Below the pieces are notes generated by a model, which ran no database searches, was not told the DNA's origin, and was given only the letters and a program-made list of their open reading frames with translations. From Pseudoalteromonas sp. N1230-9 (GTDB lineage: Bacteria; Pseudomonadota; Gammaproteobacteria; Enterobacterales; Alteromonadaceae), in assembly GCF_032716425.1 (NCBI RefSeq), contig NZ_CP090419.1:321001-385000 (forward strand): a stretch of DNA of 64,000 nt, given 5' to 3'. Made by a program: the position numbers and the translations under genes. The number at the start of each line of letters is the position of its first letter. The stretch's first letter is position 1. Positions 1-10,313 of the stretch are shown here, in pieces.

Positions 1-1
1 T

Positions 2-274
2 ACATCAGTACGCTCGTTAGAATCTGCTGCTAAAGTACATGGCGGTAAACTTGATACTTACTTTGGTGATACCGATATCTTTATCTACCCAGGTTATCAG
101 TTCAATGTGGTTGATGCCATGGTAACAAATTTCCACTTACCTGAATCAACGTTAATCATGCTAGTCAGTGCCTTTGCAGGCCAAGAGAACATAATGGGTG
201 CTTACCATACGGCGATTAAAGAACAGTATCGTTTCTTTAGTTATGGCGATGCCATGTTCTTAACGCGTAAATAA
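2..274 (+). CDS. queA: S-adenosylmethionine:tRNA ribosyltransferase-isomerase, C-terminal part
   Basis: The reading frame is open from base 2, runs off the left edge, and stops with TAA at 272-274. It gives the last 90 residues of QueA, which transfers and isomerises the ribosyl group of AdoMet onto preQ1 in tRNA to make epoxyqueuosine. The visible tail has the conserved family segments [18 protein letters not shown] and [11 protein letters not shown]. The next gene, tgt, performs the preceding step of queuosine synthesis, and queA-tgt-yajC-secDF is the usual gammaproteobacterial order. A terminator follows the stop codon, so tgt probably has its own promoter. Only the missing N-terminus limits the call. 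Confidence 0.93.
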   Translation, partial: TSVRSLESAAKVHGGKLDTYFGDTDIFIYPGYQFNVVDAMVTNFHLPESTLIMLVSAFAGQENIMGAYHTAIKEQYRFFSYGDAMFLTRK

Positions 275-299
275 GCGTTAGTCATCTTATCACCCCGTA

Positions 300-332
300 A
301 AAAGCCCAGCATTTCACTGGGTTTTTATTTTT
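300..332 (+). terminator. Rho-independent terminator after queA
   Basis: The stem CCCAG/CTGGG is separated by a short loop and is preceded by A residues and followed by a run of T. It lies about 30 bases after the queA stop, so it should end queA transcription. Confidence 0.75.
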
Positions 333-454
333 AACCATTCTTACTAAGTTATGTGTTGATATGAAGCCTCAGTGCGACGCTGAATTCTGCATCGTGGGAA
401 GAGTTTAGCTAGCGGGCTTTTTATTTTCGAATTTAGCCCAATTAATAGTAATAA

Positions 455-1654
<1,200 letters not shown>

Positions 1655-1683
1655 ATTTTTAGAAAAATTAAAGAGGAAGTGAA

Positions 1684-2022
1684 ATGAGTTTATTCATCTC
1701 AAACGCCCACGCAAGTGCGGCAGGTGCAGCACCAGCAGGTGGTGGCATGGAAATGCTAATCATGCTAGGTATTTTTGGTTTGGTATTTTATTTCTTAATC
1801 TACCGTCCACAAGCTAAGCGTGTAAAAGAGCATAAAGCCCTAATGAGTGCGATGGCGAAAGGCGACGAAGTACTCACGCAAGGTGGCTTAGTGGGTAAGA
1901 TTACTAAAATCGCTGATGATAAAGACTTCATCGTGATTTCATTAAACGATCAAGCTGAAGTAACAGTACAAAAATCAGCTGTTTCTTCAGTACTGCCAAA
2001 AGGCACTATGAAGTCGCTATAA
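1684..2022 (+). CDS. yajC: Sec translocon accessory subunit YajC
   Basis: A small inner-membrane protein of 112 residues that associates with SecD and SecF in the holotranslocon. It has one hydrophobic segment (about residues 23-42, ending IYRPQ), followed by a basic cytoplasmic domain with the family pattern RPQAKR, a GDEVLTQGG stretch and a GKI turn. An AGGAAG ribosome site precedes the ATG. It sits between tgt and secD as in E. coli, with 22 bases to secD. Confidence 0.95.
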   Translation: MSLFISNAHASAAGAAPAGGGMEMLIMLGIFGLVFYFLIYRPQAKRVKEHKALMSAMAKGDEVLTQGGLVGKITKIADDKDFIVISLNDQAEVTVQKSAVSSVLPKGTMKSL

Positions 2023-2044
2023 CAATAAAAATAAGGACTCACAC

Positions 2045-3904
2045 GTGTTAAACAAGTTTCCATTATGGAAGTATTTACTTGTTCTTGTTGTGTTAGTCGT
2101 TGGTATTTTATATGCCTCACCTAACTTGTATGGCCGTGATCCGGCCATACAAGTATCAGGCACTAAAGGTACTGATGCTGACCTCAGCGTACTCGACAAA
2201 GTAAATGCGACCCTCAAAGAACATAACGTTACTGTTAAATCAAGCAAACTTGAAGACGGACAGATCCTCGTTCGTTTTAAGAATGTTGAAGAGCAACTAA
2301 AAGCGCAAGACCTACTGCGTGATTCCCTTAGTGAAGATTACATCTCAGCAATCAATATGGCACCAGCTCAACCTGAGTGGTTAAAAGCATTGGGCGGTAA
2401 CCCAATGAAGCTAGGCCTAGATTTAAGCGGTGGTGTTCACTTTACTATGGAAATCGACATGGCGACGGCGGTTGATACTCAGCTTGAGCAAATGGAACAA
2501 GATTTTAAAAGTGACTTGCGCGAAGAAAAGCTACGTTATCGCACCATTCGCCGCGTAGCAAATAGCGATCGTGTCCGAGTTGAAATGCGTAACGAAGAAG
2601 ACAAAGATGCGGCAGAACGTTTCTTATCAACCCGTTACCCACTGAATGTTTATATTGATGATAGCAGCAGTGATAACGCTTTTTACGCCAGTATGAGCGA
2701 ACAAAAGCTTAAAGAAATTCGTGACTACGCTATCAAGCAAAACGAAACAATCATTCGTAATCGTATTAACCAAATCGGTGTTGCAGAGCCTAACGTACAG
2801 CGCCAAGGTGCTGAGCGTATTATCGTGCAATTACCAGGGGTTCAAGATACAGCCCGTGCAAAAGAAATTCTGGGTGCAACAGCAACACTAGAATTCCGTG
2901 AAGTAGACGAAAATGCAGATGCAAGTGCCGCTATGCAAGGTCGTGTACCGCCAGGCACAGAAGTGATTATGGCACGTGAAGGTTATCCTGTGGTGCTGAA
3001 AAAACGCATCATCCTTGAAGGTAGCCATATCACGGGTGCGCAATCAGGTATGGATGAATATCAGCGTCCACAAGTAAGCATTAGCTTAGATAGTAAAGGC
3101 GGCGCAAAAATGAATGCCTTCACTAAGCGTGCTATCGGCAAACGCATGGCAACGGTATTCATTGAATACAAGCCATCAGGTAAAACAGACGAAAATGGTA
3201 AAGCACAGCCACCAATTAAAGTGGAAGAAGTCATTAACGTGGCAACGATTCAAGCCCGTCTTGACCGTTCATTCCGTATTACTGGTATCGATAACCCTGC
3301 TGAAGCACATAACTTAAGCCTATTACTTCGTGCTGGTGCTTTAGTTGCGCCAATTCAAATCGTTGAAGAGCGCACAGTAGGTCCAAGCTTAGGTCAAGAG
3401 AATATCGAAGCGGGTATGACTGCGGTTGCACTTGGCTTTGTGTTCGTACTTGTGTTTATGCTTGCTTACTACAAAGGCTTTGGCATGGTCGCTAATATTG
3501 CCCTAGGTGCTAACTTAGTGCTAATTGTGGGTGTTATGTCATTAATACCAGGTGCTGCGTTAACGCTACCGGGTATTGCAGGTATTGTACTGACAGTCGG
3601 TATGGCGGTTGATGCCAACGTACTGATCTTTGAACGTATTCGTGAAGAACTTGCTGATGGCCGTAGCCCGCAACAAGCCGTTCATTTTGGTTACGACAGC
3701 GCATTTAGCACCATTTTCGATGCTAATATCACAACACTTATCGCAGCAGTGATCCTGTTTGCAGTGGGTACCGGCCCGATTGCTGGTTTCGCAGTAACAC
3801 TTGCGATTGGTATTATCACCTCTATGTTTACAGCCATTGTTGGTACCCGTGCGGTCATCAACTTATTCATTGGCGGTAAGCGTATTGATAAGTTGTCGAT
3901 TTAG
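2045..3904 (+). CDS. secD: Protein translocase subunit SecD
   Basis: SecD is an inner-membrane, RND-related protein that uses the proton gradient to pull secreted proteins through SecYEG. The 619-residue length fits the family. It has an N-terminal membrane segment, a large periplasmic region with the conserved [10 protein letters not shown] motif near residue 127, and a C-terminal block of five membrane segments containing the family motifs [21 protein letters not shown] and [11 protein letters not shown]. The start is GTG with an AAGGA site about 9 bases upstream. It is followed by secF after 8 bases, so the two are translated as a pair. Confidence 0.97.
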   Translation: MLNKFPLWKYLLVLVVLVVGILYASPNLYGRDPAIQVSGTKGTDADLSVLDKVNATLKEHNVTVKSSKLEDGQILVRFKNVEEQLKAQDLLRDSLSEDYISAINMAPAQPEWLKALGGNPMKLGLDLSGGVHFTMEIDMATAVDTQLEQMEQDFKSDLREEKLRYRTIRRVANSDRVRVEMRNEEDKDAAERFLSTRYPLNVYIDDSSSDNAFYASMSEQKLKEIRDYAIKQNETIIRNRINQIGVAEPNVQRQGAERIIVQLPGVQDTARAKEILGATATLEFREVDENADASAAMQGRVPPGTEVIMAREGYPVVLKKRIILEGSHITGAQSGMDEYQRPQVSISLDSKGGAKMNAFTKRAIGKRMATVFIEYKPSGKTDENGKAQPPIKVEEVINVATIQARLDRSFRITGIDNPAEAHNLSLLLRAGALVAPIQIVEERTVGPSLGQENIEAGMTAVALGFVFVLVFMLAYYKGFGMVANIALGANLVLIVGVMSLIPGAALTLPGIAGIVLTVGMAVDANVLIFERIREELADGRSPQQAVHFGYDSAFSTIFDANITTLIAAVILFAVGTGPIAGFAVTLAIGIITSMFTAIVGTRAVINLFIGGKRIDKLSI

Positions 3905-3912
3905 GAGTCAGC

Positions 3913-4860
3913 ATGCAAATTTTAAAACTAGGTGGTAAAACACTGCCGTTTATGAAGTTACGTAAGTTTGCCATGACAGTGTCGACTTTGTTGATCTTGG
4001 CTTCTTTCGTTTCGTTTTTTACTAAAGGCTTGAACTTTGGTCTCGACTTCACTGGCGGTACCGCTGTTGAAGTAGGCTTTACAGAAGCACCCGATCTTAA
4101 ACAAGTACGTGATGCAATCACAGAAAGTGGTTTTGAAGATTTCTCGGTGCAGCTGTTTGGCTCAAGTAAAGAGATTTTAGTACGTCTTGCACCGCAAGGT
4201 GCAGGCGTTAAAGCAGAAGTTATTGGTAACCAAATCATTACGGCATTGCAAAAAATTGAGCCGACAGTAGAAATGCGTCGTATCGAATTTGTTGGCCCAA
4301 GTGTGGGTGAAGATCTGAAAGAGCAGGGTGGCCTTGCCATGTTAACTGCGCTTATTTGTATCTTGATTTACGTCGCGTTTCGATTTGAATGGCGTTTTGC
4401 GGTAGGTGCGGTATCTGCACTTTTACACGATGTTATCATCACGTTAGGCTTATTCTCAGTGCTTGGTCTTGAGTTTGACTTAACGATTCTTGCGGCAATT
4501 TTGGCGGTAATTGGTTACTCACTCAACGACACCATCGTTGTATCTGACCGTATCCGCGAAAACTTCCGTAAAGTACGTGTTGATGACACGATTGAAATTA
4601 TCGATATTTCATTAACGCAAACTCTAAACCGTACCTTAGTTACATCAATCACCACGATCTTAGTATTGATTGCGTTGTTCGTATGGGGTGGTCAAACGAT
4701 TCACGGTTTTGCGACAGCATTACTATTTGGTGTGTTCATCGGTACTTACTCTTCTGTATACGTTGCTTCAGCAGTAGCGATTGCAATGGGTGTAAGCAAA
4801 GAAGACCTAATTCCAGAAGTAATTGAAAAAGAAGGTGCGGATCTGGATCCTATGCCTTAA
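3913..4860 (+). CDS. secF: Protein translocase subunit SecF
   Basis: The partner of SecD in the proton-driven Sec accessory complex. It has 315 residues, an N-terminal membrane segment near 18-36, the signature GLDFTGGT, a periplasmic domain ending VGPSVGEDL, and five C-terminal membrane segments with the SYSLNDTIVVSDRIREN motif. A GGAG ribosome site lies just upstream of the ATG. A strong terminator follows, so this is the last gene of the yajC-secDF unit. Confidence 0.97.
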   Translation: MQILKLGGKTLPFMKLRKFAMTVSTLLILASFVSFFTKGLNFGLDFTGGTAVEVGFTEAPDLKQVRDAITESGFEDFSVQLFGSSKEILVRLAPQGAGVKAEVIGNQIITALQKIEPTVEMRRIEFVGPSVGEDLKEQGGLAMLTALICILIYVAFRFEWRFAVGAVSALLHDVIITLGLFSVLGLEFDLTILAAILAVIGYSLNDTIVVSDRIRENFRKVRVDDTIEIIDISLTQTLNRTLVTSITTILVLIALFVWGGQTIHGFATALLFGVFIGTYSSVYVASAVAIAMGVSKEDLIPEVIEKEGADLDPMP

Positions 4861-4878
4861 CAAGCCTAGCTTGACAAG

Positions 4879-4902
4879 AACCGCCCTGTTGGGCGGTTTT
4901 TT
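4879..4902 (+). terminator. Terminator after secF
   Basis: The perfect stem CCGCCC/GGGCGG (4881-4886 and 4891-4896) with a TGTT loop is followed by six T. It closes the secDF operon 20 bases after the secF stop codon. Confidence 0.92.
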
Positions 4903-4916
4903 ATTGGGAGAAATTT

Positions 4917-5435
4917 ATGAAACATCTCTTAATGAGTCTATGTATTATCTACTTATTGAGTGCCTGTAAAGACCAGCAAGAGCAGCAATCAACAGCAACT
5001 CAACAATCACAAGAGGCGATTGCACAGCAATCACTAACAGCCTATGAAGGCTTAGCATGGAAAGTGTTAACTAGCCTGCAAGCCGAGTCGGATCAATTAA
5101 TGGTTAAAGAAGCTATTGATAGCTTGATACACTCATCTGAGTCGCTATTTTTAGCAATGAAAACACAGCTACCAGAATGTGAAGCTAGTTTGTTAGTAAT
5201 GGCTGATTATGTGTCTAAGATGAAAGCGACAAAGGCGGTACAGTCGGCGCCGATGGAGCTTACACCTACGTTACCTGATTTTACAGAGCCTCGCTGTTAC
5301 CATGCGCAACAATTACTGCTCAATTCTTTAGCTGTTTTTGCTATTGCTGAACAGGCCGCAATGACTGAACAAGACTACCATCAAGCTAAGTTAAAAATGA
5401 TTGATAGTATTGCACGTATTAAACAACTTAATTGA
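4917..5435 (+). CDS. Small hypothetical lipoprotein
   Basis: A 172-residue protein that I do not recognise. It starts with a lipoprotein signal peptide whose lipobox is LLSAC, with Cys at about residue 17, so it should be lipid-anchored in the envelope. The segment after the Cys is glutamine- and serine-rich and looks like a flexible linker. The rest is predicted helical and holds two further cysteines (near residues 93 and 122) that could form a disulfide. A GGGAG ribosome site at 4906-4910 supports the start. It lies just after the secF terminator, so it needs its own promoter or readthrough. Confidence 0.7.
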   Translation: MKHLLMSLCIIYLLSACKDQQEQQSTATQQSQEAIAQQSLTAYEGLAWKVLTSLQAESDQLMVKEAIDSLIHSSESLFLAMKTQLPECEASLLVMADYVSKMKATKAVQSAPMELTPTLPDFTEPRCYHAQQLLLNSLAVFAIAEQAAMTEQDYHQAKLKMIDSIARIKQLN

Positions 5436-5460
5436 ATAATCATCATGATGATAAGTTAAG

Positions 5461-5478
5461 TTGCCATAAAATTGTCAT
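5461..5478 (+). promoter_or_regulatory. Possible Pho box upstream of the EAL/GGDEF gene
   Basis: The sequence TTGCCATAAAATTGTCAT consists of two 7-base half-sites (TTGCCAT and TTGTCAT) repeated with an 11-base period. It matches the E. coli PhoB box pattern CTGTCAT-AWAW-CTGTCAT at about 15 of 18 positions. It lies about 50 bases before the start codon of the next gene. PhoB control is inferred from the sequence only. Confidence 0.35.
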
Positions 5479-5529
5479 ACAGAATTGCTACTTTAATCGC
5501 CTACTTTTAAAACAGACGCTAGGTGAAAG

Positions 5530-7320
5530 GTGAGTGAGCCACTACAGCGAATTTTAGATAACAATGAAATAAAAACCCTATTTCAGCCTATCTTTGATAT
5601 TTCTAATCAGCATATCTTGGGCTACGAAGCCCTTAGCCGTGGTCCAAAAGGCTCTGAATTAGAAATGCCTAGCGCTTTGTTTCGCGAAGCAATTGCATGC
5701 AATAAAATTTCAGAGTTAGAGCTCTTGTGTCGAAGTAAGGCGATAGAAAACTTCGTTAAATTAAACTTACAAGGTAAGCTCTTTTTAAACGTAAGCCCAA
5801 AGACTCTACTCGACCCATGCCATCCTAAAGGAGAAACATTACATCTTGTTGAACACTTTGGTTTGGCGGCGAATCGCGTTGTGATTGAAGTCACTGAGCA
5901 AGAAAAAGTGGAAGATGGCTTTTTACTACTAAAGACCATTGCTCATTATCGTGAACTTGGTTTTTCTATTGCTATTGATGATTTAGGTGCAGGCTATTCA
6001 GGTCTAAAGCAGTGGTCAGAATTGTGTCCTGATTTTGTAAAAATAGATCGCTACTTTATTGATCACTGCGACCAGAGCGTGGTGAAAAAAGAGTTTCTTA
6101 AATCAATTATTGTGCTTGCCAAAGCAACGAATACGCAAGTTATCGCTGAGGGAATCGAGCGGGCAGAGGAGTTACGTTTGCTTGAGGGGTTGGGTATTCA
6201 ACATGCACAAGGTTTTTTACTGGAAAGACCAAGCTTGCAGCCCAGCTATCAAATTAATATTCAGTGCTTAGCGCACTTAGAGTCACCTGATAATTCGAGT
6301 AGTTTTGAGCAATCGATGGCTATTGGCTGGTTAGCTGTGGAATATGCCAGTATCGAAACAACCACACGCTGCAAAGATGCGCATAGTCTTTTTGAGCAAG
6401 ATAAGTCGCTTACAAGTCTTGCTGTTCTTGAACACAACATTCCCGTTGGATTACTACACCGAGACCAACTAACAGAAGTATTCGCCGCACCTTATGGGCA
6501 TGCACTTTATGATAAACAACCAGTGACATCCTTGATGGATAAACAACCTCTGGTAGTTGACGAAAATGAGTTACTGGATACGGTAAGTCAGCAAATTACC
6601 GAGTTTGAATTTGATATTCGTCGACACATAGTAATCACCCGAAATGGCGAATACTTAGGTTTAGCGCCACTGCGTAATATCTTAAAACACATTACTGAAG
6701 AAAAAATCCGCCATGCTCAACATGCAAACCCATTGACTATGCTGCCGGGCAATGTCGCTATTAACGAAGCGATTGAGCTGAGACTTCGCAATAATTATCC
6801 GTTCTCACTTGCGTATGTTGATTTAAATCACTTTAAACAATTCAATGACCTATACGGTTACGCCAGCGGTGATAGTGTGATTAAATTATTGGCAGAGGTT
6901 ATTGTTGATGCATCTAGTCTCAGTAAAGGGTTTGTTGGCCACATAGGGGGGGATGACTTTATGGTGGTGTTTGATAAAGAGGATGCACAGACTGTTTGTC
7001 ACAACATAATTACTTTATTTGAGCAAAAATCGCGTGCCTTTTTCACCCCAGAACATATTGCACAGGGCGGTTATTGGGCAAGCAATCGAGAAGGCAAAAA
7101 GCAGTTTGTTCCTTTACTTACACTTTCGATAGGCCTTGTGAAGCCCGATTTAGAGCTTTGTATCAATAGCCATCAAGTTGCTGCATTGGCAACTGATGCA
7201 AAAAAAGAAGCTAAACGTTATCAAACGAGTCATTTATTTGTCTGTAAACGTAGTCGTCCTGCCCCTGCAGTCGTGAGGCTCAGCAGTGTGAGTGATGAAA
7301 CAGCACATATTGGATTATGA
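5530..7320 (+). CDS. EAL/GGDEF cyclic-di-GMP protein
   Basis: A 596-residue soluble protein with an N-terminal EAL phosphodiesterase domain (about 1-245), a middle region resembling a CBS pair (about 260-395) and a C-terminal GGDEF domain (about 400-575). EAL catalytic features are present: Glu33 in YEALSRG, Asp150-Asp151 in AIDDLGAGYSGL, Lys171 in KIDRYF and Glu207 in AEGIE. The cyclase signature is GGDDF at 473-477, not GGDEF, and no RxxD inhibitory site precedes it. The protein is therefore probably a phosphodiesterase with a degenerate, perhaps GTP-sensing, GGDEF domain. The start is GTG with AAAGG upstream. It may share a transcript with the binding protein 83 bases downstream. Confidence 0.88.
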   Translation: MSEPLQRILDNNEIKTLFQPIFDISNQHILGYEALSRGPKGSELEMPSALFREAIACNKISELELLCRSKAIENFVKLNLQGKLFLNVSPKTLLDPCHPKGETLHLVEHFGLAANRVVIEVTEQEKVEDGFLLLKTIAHYRELGFSIAIDDLGAGYSGLKQWSELCPDFVKIDRYFIDHCDQSVVKKEFLKSIIVLAKATNTQVIAEGIERAEELRLLEGLGIQHAQGFLLERPSLQPSYQINIQCLAHLESPDNSSSFEQSMAIGWLAVEYASIETTTRCKDAHSLFEQDKSLTSLAVLEHNIPVGLLHRDQLTEVFAAPYGHALYDKQPVTSLMDKQPLVVDENELLDTVSQQITEFEFDIRRHIVITRNGEYLGLAPLRNILKHITEEKIRHAQHANPLTMLPGNVAINEAIELRLRNNYPFSLAYVDLNHFKQFNDLYGYASGDSVIKLLAEVIVDASSLSKGFVGHIGGDDFMVVFDKEDAQTVCHNIITLFEQKSRAFFTPEHIAQGGYWASNREGKKQFVPLLTLSIGLVKPDLELCINSHQVAALATDAKKEAKRYQTSHLFVCKRSRPAPAVVRLSSVSDETAHIGL

Positions 7321-7403
7321 ATTAATTTTAAGTTGGGCTAATTTCACTTGTACCATTTACAGGCTAGGTGTAGCTTAAAAAAAACACAACGATAAAAATA
7401 ATA

Positions 7404-8234
7404 ATGAAGCAATTAACAGCCGTAGCCTTTGTATTAATCACACTAATGTGCAGCCCAACTGTGTATGCTGATACCGTTGTTAATTTAGCAGTCGAACAAC
7501 GTCCTCTGTATAAACGTGATGATTACCTTAATGAGCTGTTACTGAAAGCCTTAGAGGCTGCTCAATTCCCTGTTAAGATAAACAAAGTGTTGGTTCACCC
7601 TCATCAACAACGAACCTTGCTAAGGCTTGATGCTAATCAAGCTGATATCTACTGGAGTATGACCAGCCCAGAGCGTGAGCAACTAGCCATTGCCGTGCCA
7701 GTCCCTTTATTCAAAGGGTATATTGGTAAGCGGGCATTACTGACAAAGCGGTCATTTTTACCTCGTTTTACCCAGCTTAAAAATAAGCGTGACCTAGCTC
7801 AGTTAACTGCTATACAGGGGCATGACTGGCCTGATACAAAAATTTTAGCTCAAAATGGTCTATCGGTTAGGCCATTAGCTAATTATCAAGCCATGTTTAG
7901 TTTAGTTATTGCAGGGCGCGTTGACTATTTTCCTCGCTCTTTCATAGAAGTTATGTCTGAGCTTGAGCAGATAAATGACGAGCGGTTAGTGATTGTTCCC
8001 GATGTTTATATTAGTTACCCAACTGCATTTTATTTCTTTGTCAGTCATCGTAAGCCAGCGTTAGCGAAAGCGTTGCTTAAAGGACTACAAACGATGCAAG
8101 CATCGGGAGAGTTTGATGAAATGTTTAATCGATACTTTGCTGAAGGCTTAGTGAGCTTGCCATTTAAAGAAGGTAGTACGATTGAAATTGCATTGGAAAA
8201 TGAGTACTTTCAGCCACAAAAAAAGGAGCCTTAG
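7404..8234 (+). CDS. Periplasmic solute-binding-like protein (SBP_bac_3 type)
   Basis: A 276-residue exported protein with a signal peptide ending near YADT (about residue 23). The mature part resembles the amino-acid-type binding-protein fold found without a cognate ABC transporter in Alteromonadales. The pattern PLANYQAMFSLVIAGRVDYFPRS in the middle and GEFDEMFNRYF near the end is typical of that group. No transporter genes are nearby, so it may act as a sensor or partner for the upstream cyclic-di-GMP protein; this is inference. No clear Shine-Dalgarno precedes the ATG. Confidence 0.7.
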   Translation: MKQLTAVAFVLITLMCSPTVYADTVVNLAVEQRPLYKRDDYLNELLLKALEAAQFPVKINKVLVHPHQQRTLLRLDANQADIYWSMTSPEREQLAIAVPVPLFKGYIGKRALLTKRSFLPRFTQLKNKRDLAQLTAIQGHDWPDTKILAQNGLSVRPLANYQAMFSLVIAGRVDYFPRSFIEVMSELEQINDERLVIVPDVYISYPTAFYFFVSHRKPALAKALLKGLQTMQASGEFDEMFNRYFAEGLVSLPFKEGSTIEIALENEYFQPQKKEP

Positions 8235-8244
8235 CTCCTTTTTT
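8221..8244. terminator. Bidirectional terminator between the binding protein gene and suhB
   Basis: The stem AAAAGGAGC/GCTCCTTTT with a CTTA loop has A residues on one side and T residues on the other, so it can work in both directions. It contains the stop codon of the plus-strand gene and lies just beyond the minus-strand suhB stop. Confidence 0.85.
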
Positions 8245-8259
8245 AGATTACAACCGTTG

Positions 8260-9063
8260 TTAGCGAAGTAGTGATTCAGTTAATACTGGGCGAATTTCAC
8301 GAATGATCGCTTGTGTTAACTTAGGTGCACCACAGATGATGTTGCCGCTTTGGTTGTAGTTAATACCACCTGCGAAATCAACAACCATACCGCCAGCTTC
8401 TTTTACTAAAAGCTCGCCCGCTGCTGTGTCCCATGGCTTAAGGCCAATTTCAAAGAAACCATCAACACGACCCGCTGCAACATAAGCCATATCTAATGCA
8501 GCAGAGCCTGCGCGGCGAATATCAGCAGTGTGTACGAAAAGTGCTTTAAACGCTTCTGAGTATGCGTCTAAGTGATGCTTTTGCTTGAATGGGAAACCAG
8601 TCGCAAGGATAGAACCTGCTAACTCGTTAGTTTTAGTTACGCGTAAACGCTTGCTGTTAAGCTGTGCGCCTTGACCACGTGATGCTGTGAATAATTCACC
8701 ACGAATTGGATCATAGATCACGGCTTGGTCTAAACGACCTTTAACTTTAAGTGCAATAGATACTGCGAAATGAGGGATACCCTTGATGAAGTTAGTCGTG
8801 CCATCAAGAGGGTCTACAATCCATTGGTAATCTGCATCTTTACCTTTGTGCTCACCAAGTTCTTCACCTACGATAGTGTGATCTGGGTAAGATTTTAAAA
8901 TAGTGTCACGAATTGCGGCTTCAGCTTCTTTATCGATGTTAGTCACTAAGTCGTTAGTGCCTTTTTGTTGTACATCAACTTTTGATAAATCTTCGCTTGC
9001 ACGAAGTAAAATTTTGCCTGCGTTACGCGCAGCGCGAACCGCAATGTTTAACATTGGATGCAT
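8260..9063 (-). CDS. suhB: Inositol-1-monophosphatase family protein
   Basis: A magnesium-dependent inositol-monophosphatase-fold enzyme of 267 residues, matching E. coli SuhB, which also acts in rRNA antitermination and maturation. The metal and catalytic motifs are all visible: VGEELGEH near residue 66, DPLDGTTNF near 84, and KPWDTAAGELLVKEAGG near 212. The ribosome site AAAGGTAATGCT lies just before the ATG on the minus strand. It is divergent from trmJ, and a bidirectional terminator closes it. Confidence 0.95.
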   Translation of the reverse strand: MHPMLNIAVRAARNAGKILLRASEDLSKVDVQQKGTNDLVTNIDKEAEAAIRDTILKSYPDHTIVGEELGEHKGKDADYQWIVDPLDGTTNFIKGIPHFAVSIALKVKGRLDQAVIYDPIRGELFTASRGQGAQLNSKRLRVTKTNELAGSILATGFPFKQKHHLDAYSEAFKALFVHTADIRRAGSAALDMAYVAAGRVDGFFEIGLKPWDTAAGELLVKEAGGMVVDFAGGINYNQSGNIICGAPKLTQAIIREIRPVLTESLLR

Positions 9064-9397
9064 AGCATTACCTTTGGGTTGTAAAAGAACGAATATATTT
9101 AAGCCGGCGTATTCTAGCGGTTTTTACTGCAAAGTAAACAACAAAGCAGAAATAGTTTTGGTTGTTTTTTGTACTGAGCTGATTTTAAATTAAATTTCGA
9201 CCTTATAAATTTTAACAGCGAAAAACTTTTAGCGCAGTTTCGTGCTCCAATTCAACCCGATTTATCATCAATAAAAGTGATAAACCGCAAACATGATCTA
9301 CGATCAATTATGATTGACTGCACGATCTATATAGCCTCCAGAATTGCTTTCGTGCTAGAATTCGCGCAATTTTTGACATTCAGTAAGTAACAACGCA
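9064..9397. other. Divergent intergenic region between suhB and trmJ
   Basis: These 334 bases must hold the suhB and trmJ promoters. No promoter could be assigned with confidence. A near-perfect direct repeat of TTTCGTGCT-NN-AATTC occurs at 9238-9253 and 9348-9363, 110 bases apart; the second copy is about 35 bases before the trmJ start. No gene or tRNA is seen here. Confidence 0.5.
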
Positions 9398-10120
9398 ATG
9401 ACACTTGATGATATTCGTATCGTATTAGTTAACACATCTCATTCTGGTAATATTGGCTCAGCAGCACGAGCGATGAAAACGATGGGTTTATCAAATTTAT
9501 ATCTTGTTGATCCTGCTTGTGAAATCGATAGTCATGCGAGTGCGCTTGCAGCGGGTGCAACCGATGTGCTCGGCAAAGCGGTGGTTGTTGATACCCTTGC
9601 CGATGCCATTGCTGATTGTTCTCTAACAATTGGTACTAGCGCGCGTTCGCGTACCTTATCATGGCCTATGGTAGAGCCGCGTGAATGCGGTGAAAAGCTC
9701 GTAGCAGAGGCTGTAAATGGCCCAGTTGCACTTGTGTTTGGTCGTGAGAATAGTGGTTTAACTAACGAAGAACTACAACAGTGTAATTACCATGTATGTA
9801 TTCCTGCAAACCCTGAATATAGCTCACTCAACCTAGCGATGGCTGTACAAACGCTATGCTATGAAACACGCATGGCTTACTTGAATACACAGCCAAAAGC
9901 ACAAGAAGAAGATGAAGCAACCTACCCAAGTGCTAAACAAACTGAGTTGTTTTACGAGCATCTAGAACAAACATTGAATGACACCGGCTTTATCATTAAA
10001 CAGCACCCAGGTTTAGTGATGACCAAATTACGTCGTTTATTTAATCGCGCACGTCCTGAAGAAGCCGAAATGAATATTCTACGCGGTATTCTTACCTCAA
10101 TTAATAAGTCTATAAAATAA
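9398..10120 (+). CDS. trmJ: tRNA (cytidine/uridine-2'-O-)-methyltransferase TrmJ
   Basis: A SPOUT-family enzyme of 240 residues that 2'-O-methylates position 32 of several tRNAs. The N-terminal motif [22 protein letters not shown] and the knot-forming motifs [15 protein letters not shown] and [10 protein letters not shown] are diagnostic. The C-terminal extension has helix motifs typical of TrmJ. It lies directly upstream of iscR, as in many gammaproteobacteria, but the three IscR boxes between them suggest that iscR has its own promoter. Confidence 0.94.
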   Translation: MTLDDIRIVLVNTSHSGNIGSAARAMKTMGLSNLYLVDPACEIDSHASALAAGATDVLGKAVVVDTLADAIADCSLTIGTSARSRTLSWPMVEPRECGEKLVAEAVNGPVALVFGRENSGLTNEELQQCNYHVCIPANPEYSSLNLAMAVQTLCYETRMAYLNTQPKAQEEDEATYPSAKQTELFYEHLEQTLNDTGFIIKQHPGLVMTKLRRLFNRARPEEAEMNILRGILTSINKSIK

Positions 10121-10138
10121 TCACTGGTTATAAGTATA

Positions 10139-10163
10139 ATACTTGACTAAATTACTCAGGTAA
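10139..10163 (+). promoter_or_regulatory. IscR type 1 box, site 1
   Basis: The site begins ATACTTGACT and continues AAATT-ACTC-AGGTAA. It fits the type 1 IscR consensus (ATASYYGACT-RWWWY-AGTC-RRSTAT) with about two mismatches. It is the farthest of three similar boxes before iscR, 40 bases from the next. Confidence 0.7.
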
Positions 10164-10178
10164 TTACAATGACACCTA

Positions 10179-10203
10179 GTACTTGACTAATTTTGTCGGG
10201 TAT
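10179..10203 (+). promoter_or_regulatory. IscR type 1 box, site 2
   Basis: GTACTTGACT-AATTT-TGTC-GGGTAT matches the type 1 IscR consensus closely, with an intact right arm. It lies 40 bases after site 1 and 67 bases before site 3. Confidence 0.75.
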
Positions 10204-10245
10204 TCGGTTTTATCAATGGTTAACATCTATTTTTATCAGATGATA

Positions 10246-10270
10246 ATACTTGACTATTTTGGTCTGGTAA
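10246..10270 (+). promoter_or_regulatory. IscR type 1 box, site 3, overlapping the iscR promoter
   Basis: ATACTTGACT-ATTTT-GGTC-TGGTAA fits the type 1 consensus. It contains TTGACT at 10250-10255, which serves as a -35 element with TAAAAT at 10272-10277 (spacer 16). The placement over the -35 hexamer predicts repression of iscRSUA by holo-IscR when clusters are plentiful. Confidence 0.75.
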
Positions 10271-10313
10271 TTAAAATTTGCACACCTTAGCGTGCAGTAA
10301 CATCGGGGGCTCC

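Noticed and set aside
3867..4340. Minus-strand open frame of 157 codons across the secD/secF junction
   Set aside because: It is antisense to conserved secF coding sequence and has no recognisable motif or ribosome site.
5439..5452. Palindrome ATCATCATGATGAT after the small lipoprotein gene
   Set aside because: It is perfect but short and AT-rich, has no T run and no second copy in the window, so there is no support for a function.
8903..9193. Plus-strand frame of 96 codons at the 5' end of suhB
   Set aside because: Most of it is antisense to suhB, and the remainder is unremarkable intergenic sequence.
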